A stretch of DNA of 64,000 nt from Leptothermofonsia sp049200465 (GTDB lineage Bacteria; Cyanobacteriota; Cyanobacteriia; Leptolyngbyales; Leptolyngbyaceae), in NCBI RefSeq assembly GCF_049200465.1, contig NZ_CP120836.1:3162001-3226000 (forward strand), read 5' to 3'. Below the pieces are notes generated by a model, which made no database searches, was not told the origin of the DNA, and saw nothing but the letters and a program-made list of their open reading frames with translations. The position numbers and the translations under genes are program-made. Positions 42,979-51,891 of this stretch are shown one piece after another (the first letter of the stretch is position 1; each line of letters starts with the position of its first letter).

Positions 42979-43401
42979 CTAACCCAGGTTAGATATCCAG
43001 CGTCGATAGAGGTCGCGCACAGTCTTCAAGATGGTACTTTCTTTAGGCTCTGAAGATTCGTGGGCAGGGTCCAGCAATTGCAGGTTGGTCAGGAGCCGCG
43101 CTTCTTCATTGGCGACGGTACCATCGCTGTAAATCAGACCACTAATGGCTTCAATGAGCTGCTGACAGCTTTCGGTGGTAGGCTGGTTGCCCAGAAATTC
43201 CTTTACCCATCCATAGCATTCCTCAGGCTTGACGGGTCTAAATTCGTAGAGGAGGGGTTGGATATCCGGCTCATCCGCCATGCCTTTTTCTTTGACCACC
43301 CGATGCAGGTATTCCCGCTCTTCCGGCTGGATTTGTCCATCCAACCAGGCAGTACCAATCAGAATTTTGATGAGGGTTTTGAGCTTAGGATCTGCTGTCA
43401 T
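42979..43401 (-). CDS. TerB-like protein
   Basis: A 140-residue all-helical protein of the TerB (tellurite resistance)-like fold. Key stretches: LKTLIKILIGTAWLDGQIQP with EEREYLHRVVKEKGMADEPD, the acidic metal-binding-type block, and a second similar half LIEAISGLIYSDGTVANEEA. Function in cyanobacteria is unknown. ATG at 43401. It is immediately left of the rsmB stop, both leftward, separated by 66 bp, so possibly co-transcribed with it. Confidence 0.8.
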   Translation of the reverse strand: MTADPKLKTLIKILIGTAWLDGQIQPEEREYLHRVVKEKGMADEPDIQPLLYEFRPVKPEECYGWVKEFLGNQPTTESCQQLIEAISGLIYSDGTVANEEARLLTNLQLLDPAHESSEPKESTILKTVRDLYRRWISNLG

Positions 43402-43467
43402 AGCTTTGGGTTGGTGATGTGTCCGTACCTGTACCCTACACCCTCCGCTTCAGACCCCTCCACTTCT

Positions 43468-44895
43468 TTAACTCTTCTTTAGCCGAGTCATGAAAAACCC
43501 ATCCATATCATGACGATGGGGCCACACTTTGACCCAGCCAGCCGGAGTGGTGAAGGCCGCAGGAGGAGAACCGGGCGTGGGCGGTTCAATTCGCCACTGG
43601 GGGTGATGGGTCAGAAAGGTTTGAATCACGGTTTCATTTTCAGCCGGATGGAGGGTACAGGTGGCATAGACCAGGATGCCCGCTGGTTTGACCCAGGTAG
43701 CCGCTTGCTCCAAAAGTTGAGTTTGCAAGGTCGCCAGTTCCTGAACCGATTCAGGGGTTTGCCGCCAGCGGGCATCGGCATGGCGGTGGAGGGTGCCGAG
43801 GCCAGAGCAAGGAGCGTCTACCAGGACGCGATCGCACTGTTCCCTCAACTGCGGCATGTCACGGCTATCTCCCGCCACTGTTTGGATCGAATGCAAACCG
43901 AGACGCTCTGCATTTTGCTGAAGTTTTTTGAGCCGGGAGGGGGTGCGATCGCAAGCCCAAACCGTTCCTTTATCCTGCATCAACTCTGCCAGATGCATGG
44001 TTTTGCCCCCCGGTGCGGCACAGGCGTCTGCCACGACCTCTCCCGGTTGCGGATCGACCAGATAGCCAACCAGTTGGGCACTGCTGTCCTGAACCATCCA
44101 CTGCCCCTCATGAAAACCGGGTAGCTGTTGTACTGCCCCTGCAGGTTCCAGCAACCTCAATGCCTGGGGTAAGTAGGGTACTCGCCCAACCACAACGTTC
44201 GCTGCCTGCATCGCCGCCTCTACCGATTCCACCGTTGCTTGCAGCGTGTTTACTCGCAAATCGATATGCGGAGGCTGGTTCATCCATTCACACAGGGCTT
44301 CAGTTTCTTGTAGTCCTAGCTGCTCCAGCCAAACAGCAACGATCCAGTCAGGATAGCTGTGCAGAATGCCCAAACGCTCAATGGGAGAAAGGGAAGGCGA
44401 CAGAAGAAAGGAGAGCCTTGGGTTGGAAACGTGCCCTGCTGGATCTAGACAAGGGCTGGAAGATAACTTTTCGTCGCTTCCCGATTTCCCGGTTTCCTTT
44501 TCCTGTTCTACCAGGCGAATGAACTGCCGCAGCACGCCATTGACAAACCCGGCCAGTCCTGCCAGTCCATTTTGCTTGGCCAGATCCACAGTTGTGTTGA
44601 CCGCTGCAGAGGCGGGGATGTGGTTAAGATAGCAAAGTTGATACAGCCCCAGGTGCAGGATTGTCCGCAGATCTGATGGTTGCTGGTGCGCTTTCTTCCT
44701 GGCTAAATGGTCAATCATCGCGTCCAGAGTTCGTTGCCGCCGGATACTGCCGTACACCAGTTCGGTTAACAAGCGGCGATCCGGGGGTAGCAAATCGTTC
44801 TGGTTCAGTACCCGGTCTAAGGCTACGTCTGCAAAGGCATCGCGATGGATAGCACGCAAAGTCAGAAAAGCCAGTTGGCGGGGGAGAAGGGACAT
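43468..44895 (-). CDS. rsmB: 16S rRNA (cytosine(967)-C(5))-methyltransferase
   Basis: AdoMet-dependent RNA m5C methyltransferase acting on helix 31 of 16S rRNA. The NusB-like RNA-binding domain (residues about 1-140: LAFLTLRAIHRDAFADVALD, HLARKKAHQQPSDLRTILHL) precedes a Rossmann methyltransferase. AdoMet motifs: VVADACAAPGGKTMHLAELM, WACDRTPSRLKKLQQNAERL. Catalytic Cys residues lie in LVDAPCSGLGTLHRHADARW and VYATCTLHPAENETVIQTFL. At 475 residues it is slightly longer than usual because of a 30-residue low-complexity insert (KSGSDEKLSSSPCLDPAGHV) between the two domains. Confidence 0.95.
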   Translation of the reverse strand: MSLLPRQLAFLTLRAIHRDAFADVALDRVLNQNDLLPPDRRLLTELVYGSIRRQRTLDAMIDHLARKKAHQQPSDLRTILHLGLYQLCYLNHIPASAAVNTTVDLAKQNGLAGLAGFVNGVLRQFIRLVEQEKETGKSGSDEKLSSSPCLDPAGHVSNPRLSFLLSPSLSPIERLGILHSYPDWIVAVWLEQLGLQETEALCEWMNQPPHIDLRVNTLQATVESVEAAMQAANVVVGRVPYLPQALRLLEPAGAVQQLPGFHEGQWMVQDSSAQLVGYLVDPQPGEVVADACAAPGGKTMHLAELMQDKGTVWACDRTPSRLKKLQQNAERLGLHSIQTVAGDSRDMPQLREQCDRVLVDAPCSGLGTLHRHADARWRQTPESVQELATLQTQLLEQAATWVKPAGILVYATCTLHPAENETVIQTFLTHHPQWRIEPPTPGSPPAAFTTPAGWVKVWPHRHDMDGFFMTRLKKS

Positions 44896-45069
44896 TAGCA
44901 GGGCGGAGGGGGACTGGTATTCGTCAGGAAAATTTTGATGGGTTAAAGCCCCTCAGAATTTAACTCAAATCAAACCATTCAACCTGAGCCACCTGTCAAA
45001 TTTAATTTGACAAACCACCAGCGATGGTAGATTGATCGAGTGCGGTTTGGGTAGGATGCAGGCAGGGTT

Positions 45070-46329
45070 ATGAATTTATCGACGCTCATTCTCGGTTCTC
45101 TGGGCGTGGGAATTGTTTTTGGTGCTTTGTTGAATGGCTTCTTTCCGGAGGCGATCGCACCACTGGATCACTATCTTCTCACTCCTTTAGGCAATAGCTT
45201 TCTCCGCCTGATTCAGTTTGTGGTGGTGCCCATCGTTTTTTCATCCCTAGTGCTGGGGTTGACGAAGGTACAGGATACCTCTCAGGTTGGGCGGTATTTG
45301 CTCAAACTGTTTACAGGGTATGTCATGACGGCAGCGACCGCCGTTTTCCTGGGAATGGCGATCGCCCTGATTTTGCAACCGGGAGTGGGTATGACGGGTT
45401 TATCCATTAATGCAGTTGCCAGTACAACCCATCGTTCCTCTTTAATTGATTGGTTGGTGAACCTGGTGCCGGTCAACCCCCTGGAAGCACTGGCAACCAG
45501 CAATTTGCTCCAAACTATCTTCTCCGCAGCACTGATTGTGACGGGCATTCAACTGGCGGGAGATAAATCAGCCAGCTTTGTCAGTTTCATTGACAGCATC
45601 TACGCCATCTTTGAAAAAGTTTTGTCTGTCATCCTGTACACCGCTCCGGTTGGTGTTTTTGCCTTAATCAGTTCAGTTATTGCCACCCAGGGGTTTGGAT
45701 TGATTGCCCGACTTCTTTATTACATCCTGGGCATGCTTCTGGCGTTTGCCATCATGATGGGTCTGTATGTGCTGATTCTACTTGTCCTAAAAGCAAAGCC
45801 GATCAAGTTCTTCCAATCCTTCTTTCCCACCTTCTCGCTCGGTTTTGGAACAGCCAGCACCAATGCAGTTTTACCCGTGACGCTCCAGGATGCGCAGGAA
45901 CGCTATGGCATGAGTGCAGCAATCGCCAGCTTTGCCATTCCCCTGGGAACCGTCCTCAAGCGGGATGGCTCAGCTATTTACCAGGCTTTTAATGCATTGT
46001 TCATCGCCCAGATTTACCACATTCCACTGACGACCGATTTGCTGGTGGCGATCGCCCTCAGCACCCTACTCGTATCCTTCAGCACCGCCGGAGTCCCTGG
46101 TTCAGGCATCATCATGATGACCACCGTACTCTCGGCGGCAGGACTCCCCCTCGAAGGAGTTGCGATTGTTGCAGGCGTTGATCGCCTCACTGATGGTTTT
46201 AAGACCATCGTAAACATCACCGGCAACATCGTAAACGCCATTCTACTTAGCCGCTGGGAGAATCCAGAAGCTTCTCTTGAAGAAAGAGGAGAAGGGGGTG
46301 AGGGGGTGGATGGGTGGATGGGTGGATGA
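45070..46329 (+). CDS. Dicarboxylate/amino acid:cation symporter (DAACS)
   Basis: Sodium- or proton-coupled transporter of dicarboxylates or acidic amino acids, GltP/DctA family. Eight membrane spans plus re-entrant hairpins are expected. Signature stretches: SFLRLIQFVVVPIVFSSLVL, the first hairpin region FGTASTNAVLPVTLQDAQER (SSxN-like), FAIPLGTVLKRDGSAIYQAF, and SFSTAGVPGSGIIMMTTVLS. The extreme C-terminus, EERGEGGEGVDGWMGG, is encoded by the GGATGGGTGGATG short repeat (about 46,290-46,330), so the true end of the folded protein is near LSRWENPEASL. Start ATG 45070, no close partner. Confidence 0.92.
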   Translation: MNLSTLILGSLGVGIVFGALLNGFFPEAIAPLDHYLLTPLGNSFLRLIQFVVVPIVFSSLVLGLTKVQDTSQVGRYLLKLFTGYVMTAATAVFLGMAIALILQPGVGMTGLSINAVASTTHRSSLIDWLVNLVPVNPLEALATSNLLQTIFSAALIVTGIQLAGDKSASFVSFIDSIYAIFEKVLSVILYTAPVGVFALISSVIATQGFGLIARLLYYILGMLLAFAIMMGLYVLILLVLKAKPIKFFQSFFPTFSLGFGTASTNAVLPVTLQDAQERYGMSAAIASFAIPLGTVLKRDGSAIYQAFNALFIAQIYHIPLTTDLLVAIALSTLLVSFSTAGVPGSGIIMMTTVLSAAGLPLEGVAIVAGVDRLTDGFKTIVNITGNIVNAILLSRWENPEASLEERGEGGEGVDGWMGG

Positions 46330-46350
46330 GTGATCCCTCTAGCCATCCAC
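46285..46350. repeat. GGATGGGT short tandem repeat overlapping the symporter 3' end
   Basis: GGTGGATGGGTGGATGGGTG and related units; similar units at 4,838-4,862 and 7,576-7,606. Part of the coding frame of the symporter. Confidence 0.65.
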
Positions 46351-46358
46351 CCTACCAC

Positions 46359-47474
46359 CTATCGTTCCAGTCGCAGGTAGCGTAAAACCCCACGCGCGAT
46401 CGCTTCGGCCATTCGATTCTGAAAGGCTGGATCCCTTAGCCTGGGGGCGTCTTCTGCACCGGTGACAAAGCCGACTTCGACCAGGACAGCGGGCATCCGG
46501 GTTCGCCGCAGAACGTAAAATCGGGCTTGCCTGACGCGGCGATCGCGCACTCCAGTGCTTTCTAGAATACTGCGGTGAATAGTTTCAGCCAGTTCCTTGC
46601 CGGAGTCGTAGTAATAGGTTTCTACCCCGCTGATGTCAGTCCGAGCCAGACTGATAGCATTAGCATGAATGCTGACAAATACATTCGCGTTCAGCCGATT
46701 AGCGAGTTGAACGCGGGGTTCCAGCCCCAGATCCCGGTCATCTTCACGGGTCAGAACTGCTTCGACACCTTCTTTGCGAAGTAACTCTGCAACCCGGAAG
46801 GCGATCGGGGTTGCCACATCTATCTCCCGCAATCCCCCAATACCGATCGCCCCTGGATCGGGACCACCGTGACCTGGATCGACAACCACAATCGGGCGGC
46901 TGTTTGGTGTGCGTAAAGGAGGTAAGCCAGTGCGGGGGGCAGGTGCGATCGGCCTTGGGGTAGCAGTAGGGGAAGTCCGCCTTTGTTCTGGAAAGGGCAC
47001 CAGAATAACCGTTTCCAGCGGAACTTCAAGCGGACGCTGACCGACGATGATATCCCCATCAGGATCATTTGGCTCAGAGGGGGGAACTAATTGGGGTTCG
47101 GGAAGCTGAACGATCCATTGATTGGCATATACCCCCCGAAACCGCACCTGCTTTGGATCCAGCGTATAGCCCGGAGCCAGTTCCACCACAATCCGGGTGG
47201 TGCTGCGATCAAACTGCCCCACACGCAAACTGCGAATGGCTCCACCCACCGATTGGCTTTGACGCGGACGCCCCAAAATGATTCCCGGCAAATCAATAAC
47301 CAGGCGGGTGGGTTTGGAAAGCAACTTGGCCCGTGGCTGAACTTGCTGATCGGTCTTAATTTCTAGCTGGTTTTGCCCCTGGTCAAACCGCCATTGCTCC
47401 AGGGTAGCCGCTTCCACAGCGGTAGCCATCAAAACCGTACCCACTAGAGCGGGCAGAAACCAGTTTAATTTCAC
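46359..47474 (-). CDS. amiC: N-acetylmuramoyl-L-alanine amidase (AMIN + Amidase_3, AmiC type)
   Basis: Periplasmic zinc amidase splitting daughter-cell peptidoglycan. It has a signal peptide (residues 1-22, WFLPALVGTVLMATAVEAAT), an AMIN domain targeting the septum (about 25-115), a Pro-rich linker, and the catalytic domain from about residue 195: RPIVVVDPGHGGPDPGAIGI (Zn His), LREIDVATPIAFRVAELLRK (Zn Glu), ANVFVSIHANAISLARTDIS (Zn His), and AVLVEVGFVTGAEDAPRLRD (catalytic Glu). In filamentous cyanobacteria this class also makes septal junction pores; that role here is inference. The 371-residue length is normal. A start codon at 47474 gives the signal peptide directly. Confidence 0.94.
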   Translation of the reverse strand: MKLNWFLPALVGTVLMATAVEAATLEQWRFDQGQNQLEIKTDQQVQPRAKLLSKPTRLVIDLPGIILGRPRQSQSVGGAIRSLRVGQFDRSTTRIVVELAPGYTLDPKQVRFRGVYANQWIVQLPEPQLVPPSEPNDPDGDIIVGQRPLEVPLETVILVPFPEQRRTSPTATPRPIAPAPRTGLPPLRTPNSRPIVVVDPGHGGPDPGAIGIGGLREIDVATPIAFRVAELLRKEGVEAVLTREDDRDLGLEPRVQLANRLNANVFVSIHANAISLARTDISGVETYYYDSGKELAETIHRSILESTGVRDRRVRQARFYVLRRTRMPAVLVEVGFVTGAEDAPRLRDPAFQNRMAEAIARGVLRYLRLER

Positions 47475-47607
47475 AATCCTACCTGCCTAACTGTCTCAGG
47501 GTTTCATGTCACAATCCTCCCAAGACGTCATTCATCGCAAATAGTTGCCGGATGGATGACATTCCCTAAGGTTAAAAATTATACAGGATGAGCTGTATCG
47601 ACTCCTA

Positions 47608-49008
47608 TCACTTGCCAAAGCTGGACTTACGGATAGAAGAGTCCAGTAGCTGCATAGGATGTAGAACGGGCAGATCCTTTCCTTGCAATTTGAGATGTCG
47701 GCTGATTTGGACGAAGCAGCCAATATTGGCTGAAACAATCACGGAGGCTCCCGTATTGGTCAGGTTTTCGACCTTTTGCCGCCCCAGTTCCGCGGCCACC
47801 TCTGGTTGCAGAATGTTGTAAACACCAGCACTACCACAGCACAAGGCTGCATCTACAGGTTCACGCAGGCGCACTCCAGGAATTTGCCGTAGAAGCTGAC
47901 GGGGCTGGACGCTAATTTTTTGCCCATGCAACATATGGCAGGCGTCCTGATACACCAGCGTTAGTGGTTCGTCTTGCAGGGGTGAGAGGGGGGCGGTCAA
48001 TCCGACTGTTGCCAGAAACTCCTGCACGTCTTTAACCCTGCTAGCAAAATCCCTGGCTTTTTCCCGGTATTGCGGATCATCGCTCAGGATGTTGCCGTAT
48101 TCCTTCAGGGTGTGCCCACAACCGGAGGCATTTACCAGCACGTAATCCACGCCCGTATCTGCAAAGCTATCAATCAAATGGCGAGCGAGGGTTTTGGTTT
48201 GTGCTTCCTGTCCCTGGTGGTGGGTGAGGGCTGCACAGCAACCTTGTGACCTGGGCATGACTACTTCGCAGCCATTAGCAGCCAAAACGCGTACTGTGGC
48301 GTCGTTCACTTCCGGGTTAAATAGGCGCTGAACGCATCCCAGAATCAGCCCAACCCGGTAACGGGGTGTTCCCTGGGGGGGCACAATTTCTGGCAGGGTG
48401 TCCTGAAATGCCTGCGGGGAGATGGTTGGCAACATGGCCTCCATCGCAGCCAGTTGGGGCGAAAGGGCTTTCAGGAAGTTGAGCGATCGCACCCATTTCT
48501 GTAATCCCGATTTCTGGTAAATCCCCAGAGGCCGGAGTAACCAGCGCATCCGGTTAGGATAGGGAAAGGTAGAGAAAATGAGCTGGCGCAGCAGCTTTTC
48601 GGGGAGCGATCGGGGATGGTTTCGTTCAACCTGCTGTCGGGTGGCCTCAATTAATTTGTCGTATCGCACTCCAGAGGGGCAGGTGGTGACGCAGGCCAGA
48701 CATCCCAGGCAGGAATCAAAGTGCTGAACTGTTGCTGGAGAGAGGGGGATCTGCCCCTCGTTCACCCCATCCATTAAGTAAATTCGGCCTCTGGGAGAAT
48801 CGGTTTCCTTGCCGATGACCCGGTAACTAGGACAGGTAGAAAGGCAGAAGCCGCAGTGAACACAGGCATCAATCAGCTTGGGGTCGGGAGGATTGTGGGA
48901 ATCGAAGCGGGGAAAAGGGGGAAGGGAAGACGAGGGGGGTGCCTCTTCTGCCATCGCTGCGTGGGTTGCTCTTTCAAGGTCTACTGTTTCTTTGGATTGG
49001 GTATTCAT
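47608..49008 (-). CDS. glcF: Glycolate oxidase iron-sulfur subunit
   Basis: 466 residues. Two 4Fe-4S motifs near the N-terminus: ACVHCGFCLSTCPSYRV (about residues 48-64) and DSCLGCLACVTTCPSGVRYD (about 95-115). Two CCG domains follow: CEVVMPRSQGCCAALTHHQG and DAALCCGSAGVYNILQPEVA. Together with GlcE and a GlcD FAD subunit it oxidises glycolate from photorespiration to glyoxylate. The start lies 3 bp after the glcE stop; the two genes form an operon read leftward. glcD itself is not in this window. Confidence 0.93.
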   Translation of the reverse strand: MNTQSKETVDLERATHAAMAEEAPPSSSLPPFPRFDSHNPPDPKLIDACVHCGFCLSTCPSYRVIGKETDSPRGRIYLMDGVNEGQIPLSPATVQHFDSCLGCLACVTTCPSGVRYDKLIEATRQQVERNHPRSLPEKLLRQLIFSTFPYPNRMRWLLRPLGIYQKSGLQKWVRSLNFLKALSPQLAAMEAMLPTISPQAFQDTLPEIVPPQGTPRYRVGLILGCVQRLFNPEVNDATVRVLAANGCEVVMPRSQGCCAALTHHQGQEAQTKTLARHLIDSFADTGVDYVLVNASGCGHTLKEYGNILSDDPQYREKARDFASRVKDVQEFLATVGLTAPLSPLQDEPLTLVYQDACHMLHGQKISVQPRQLLRQIPGVRLREPVDAALCCGSAGVYNILQPEVAAELGRQKVENLTNTGASVIVSANIGCFVQISRHLKLQGKDLPVLHPMQLLDSSIRKSSFGK

Positions 49009-49011
49009 CAG

Positions 49012-50376
49012 TTAAATTCCCCCCACAAACCGATGGGGGCTTAAACGGTAGTTGGGGTCGAATTGTTGCTTTAGCTTCCGCATGAGATCAAGGGCATTGC
49101 CAGAGTAGCCCCAAACATCTATCTGTTGTTTCAAGGAAACGGGAGCTTGCAGAATGGACAAAAATCCACAGCGGGTTTGAAGCCGCGATCGCAGCTTCAA
49201 CAAAGACTCCAGTGAGACCGAATCCGGAAAAACCAGCCTCCCCAATCCACTGGCCGCATGAATCTGTCCGTACCAGACCGTTTCGGGCAACTCAATTGAG
49301 TCCATTTGCTCTATCACAGAAACCGCTTCTGACGGGCTTATTCCTATTTTGCAGGCGATCGCCCGCTCCTGTCCTTCTGCTGTCATGTGTTTTCGGAGGC
49401 GTTCCCATAGAGCCTCATCTACTTCAGTTTCAGAAACACTGGCCAGGCCCAAGGATTGTCCCAATTCCAGTATGCGGTTTACCTGCTGTTCCACACTGGG
49501 CTGAATTCCCTGGAAGCGAACGGCGATCGCCATTCCCTTTACGCATCCTAAATCCAGTGCCTGAACGGTTTGGGCCGAAAGCAGGTCAACCGATACCGGA
49601 GTCAGTGCCGAACTTAACAGGGCGGCGGTGGCCTGGGCAATCAATTCTGCCTTCCCGGCCAGTACAACCGTTTGGGATGTTTCTGGAAGTGGATAGACCC
49701 GAAATGTGACTTGAGTGATCACCCCCAGCGTGCCATAGGACCCCGTAAACAGCTTCATCAGGTCATAACCCGCCACATTCTTGACCACCCGTCCGCCTGC
49801 CCTGGCGAGCTGCCCATCTGCCCGCACCAAAGACAGCCCCAGCAGCATATCCCGCACACTGTTGTAGCGGTGCCGCAGAGAACCTGTATCCGCCGTTGCC
49901 ACAATTCCGCCAATGGTGGCTCGTTCGGGGAAGGCCGGGTCGATCGCCAGAAACTGCCCGGCTTTTGCCAGGGTGGCTTGCAAATCAGCAAAGCCCATTC
50001 CCGCTTCCACCGTCACCGTCAGGTCTCCCACCGCATGATCAATTAAACGATTCATTCGCCCGGTACTGATGGCGATCAGAGGCGATCGCGCTTCCCCCTG
50101 CCCCCCGCGGACCAATCCGCCCCAATGCAGCTTGCTGCCGCACCCCACAGGAAGAACTGTCCACCGCTGATGGCTGGCATGGGTCATTACCTCTGCCAGC
50201 TCGGTTTGAGTGCCCGGAAACACAACACCACAGACGGTTGAACCGGGAGCCACTGCCCCTTGCAGCGCTACCTGCCACCCAGAATTCAGCGTTTCCCAGT
50301 CAAAAACAGCAGAAGCTCCAAGGAGTTTTTCAATTGCCTGGAGGTCAAGATCTTCGTTAGCAAAACTCCCTCCCAT
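49012..50376 (-). CDS. glcE: Glycolate oxidase FAD-binding subunit
   Basis: 454-residue FAD-binding (PCMH-type) protein. FAD site: GCGSKLHWGGLVRGGQGEAR, TVEAGMGFADLQATLAKAGQ, ERATIGGIVATADTGSLRHR, GGRVVKNVAGYDLMKLFTGS. The C-terminal part ends LMRKLKQQFDPNYRLSPHRF, as expected for the GlcE/GlcD family. Smaller than GlcD and missing its C-terminal lid, which supports GlcE. Start at ATG 50376, directly after a family A element-containing gap. Operon with glcF. Confidence 0.93.
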   Translation of the reverse strand: MGGSFANEDLDLQAIEKLLGASAVFDWETLNSGWQVALQGAVAPGSTVCGVVFPGTQTELAEVMTHASHQRWTVLPVGCGSKLHWGGLVRGGQGEARSPLIAISTGRMNRLIDHAVGDLTVTVEAGMGFADLQATLAKAGQFLAIDPAFPERATIGGIVATADTGSLRHRYNSVRDMLLGLSLVRADGQLARAGGRVVKNVAGYDLMKLFTGSYGTLGVITQVTFRVYPLPETSQTVVLAGKAELIAQATAALLSSALTPVSVDLLSAQTVQALDLGCVKGMAIAVRFQGIQPSVEQQVNRILELGQSLGLASVSETEVDEALWERLRKHMTAEGQERAIACKIGISPSEAVSVIEQMDSIELPETVWYGQIHAASGLGRLVFPDSVSLESLLKLRSRLQTRCGFLSILQAPVSLKQQIDVWGYSGNALDLMRKLKQQFDPNYRLSPHRFVGGI

Positions 50377-50573
50377 TCCTCAATCGCGACTCCTTACGTT
50401 GCGGATTGCCCTGATGGCTTAATCATCCATCATACGGTTTCTCGGCTGCACCAGGGTCATAGGAAATTCCTCGAAGGCTGAGGGCATACTAGAGCAGGTA
50501 TTGAGATCCACCTCGCCTCTCATGCCTTCCCTGATCAGGATCGGCGTCCCTCTATATGAAAATTGCGATACCT

Positions 50574-50686
50574 CATAGCTATGGCCACCAGGCTTAGGAT
50601 GGGGGTACAGGGGTTCCCCCCTGACTAAGGGTGAAGCCCTACACCTTCTTAAAATCGATGTCCTAAGCAACCTGGTGACAGCTATA
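50574..50686. repeat. MITE-like element, family A1 (copy 4)
   Basis: Bounded by ATAGCTATGGCCACCAGGCT and GCAACCTGGTGACAGCTATA, the best-preserved inverted ends of the family. Core AGGGGTTCCCCCCTG. The gap 50,377-50,787 holds no other recognisable gene and must contain the promoters of two divergent genes. Confidence 0.75.
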
Positions 50687-50787
50687 CCTGGTATTAATTT
50701 CGTTGACGATGGATCTGAAATTGCTGAAAATCAGCTTGGCGACTATTTTCACCTGATCAAGCCATTAAGCCCACATAGTAGCAATCG

Positions 50788-51885
50788 ATGAAGAAAATCC
50801 TGATTATTGAGGATGAACGTTCAATTCGAGAAATGATTCTCGAATTGCTAGAAAAGGAGGGCTTTCAAACCATCAGTGCAGAAGATGGCAGTATTGGCAT
50901 TCAAAAGGCGCAGGAGCACCTGCCCGATTTGATTTTGTGTGATGTAGTGATGCCCCAACCGAATGGCTATGAAGTTTTATCTGCCTTGCGTCATCACCCT
51001 GCGACCGCCACTATTCCGTTCATTTTCTTGACGGCTATGGGTGCCAAAGAAAACATTCGACAGGGAATGCAACTGGGGGCTGATGATTACCTCACCAAGC
51101 CCTTTACAATGGAAGAGTTGTTGGGAGCGATCGCCAGCCGCTTTGAGAAGCAAGCCATTCTCGCCAGTCAGTCTCAGCAGCAGTTGGATGAGCTGCGCAA
51201 TAGCATTGCTCTATCGCTACCGCACGAACTGCAAACACCACTGCACGGCATCTTGGGTTTGACAGAATTGTTAATTGAGGATTATGAGCAGATTGACCGG
51301 CGCGAAGTGCTGGAGGTGGCAGAGGGCATTTACGCTGCTGCCGATCGCCTCCATCGGTTAATCCAAAACTATTTGCTCTATGTCGAGCTTGAACTGGCCG
51401 CCAAAGATACTGAACGGATTCGCTTCTTTCGCAGTGCAGTCACCCACTATCCCAAAGTCCTGATTGCCAACGTCGCTACCCAGGTCGCCAAACGCTATGG
51501 TCGGGAGGCAGACCTCCACCTCAATTTGCAAAATACGACCGTTCAAATTGCGGATCTAAAACTGAATAAAGTGGTAGAGGAACTGACGGATAACGCATTT
51601 AAGTTTTCCAGGGCAGGCACCCCAGTTCATTTGACAGCAACAGTAAGTGATGAAGGATTCACCCTGTGGATCCGCGATCGCGGGCGCGGCTTGACCGTGG
51701 AACAGATTGCCCGCCTGGGAGCTTATATGCAGTTTGAGCGCAAATTTTATGAGCAACAAGGATCTGGGTTGGGGTTTGCGATCGCCAAACGGCTAGTTGA
51801 ACTGCACCAGGGGAGCCTGTCGATTGAAAGTACCCCCGGTGTCCAAACAACCGTTAAAATCACCCTCTCCAACCTAACTCCATAA
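50788..51885 (+). CDS. Hybrid response regulator / histidine kinase (REC-HisKA-HATPase)
   Basis: 365 residues with the receiver first. REC domain, residues about 1-120: acidic pair in IIEDERS, phospho-Asp in LILCDVVMPQPNGYEVL, Lys in DDYLTKPF. Then a short coiled-coil and HisKA with the H box SLPHELQTPLHGILG, followed by the ATPase: N box NKVVEELTDNAFKFS, G1 LWIRDRGRGLTVEQI, G2 QQGSGLGFAIAKRLV. All kinase motifs are kept. This is the common cyanobacterial form that relays signals after being phosphorylated on its own receiver by a partner kinase. No partner gene is adjacent. Start ATG 50788. Confidence 0.92.
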   Translation: MKKILIIEDERSIREMILELLEKEGFQTISAEDGSIGIQKAQEHLPDLILCDVVMPQPNGYEVLSALRHHPATATIPFIFLTAMGAKENIRQGMQLGADDYLTKPFTMEELLGAIASRFEKQAILASQSQQQLDELRNSIALSLPHELQTPLHGILGLTELLIEDYEQIDRREVLEVAEGIYAAADRLHRLIQNYLLYVELELAAKDTERIRFFRSAVTHYPKVLIANVATQVAKRYGREADLHLNLQNTTVQIADLKLNKVVEELTDNAFKFSRAGTPVHLTATVSDEGFTLWIRDRGRGLTVEQIARLGAYMQFERKFYEQQGSGLGFAIAKRLVELHQGSLSIESTPGVQTTVKITLSNLTP

Positions 51886-51891
51886 AAGCCC

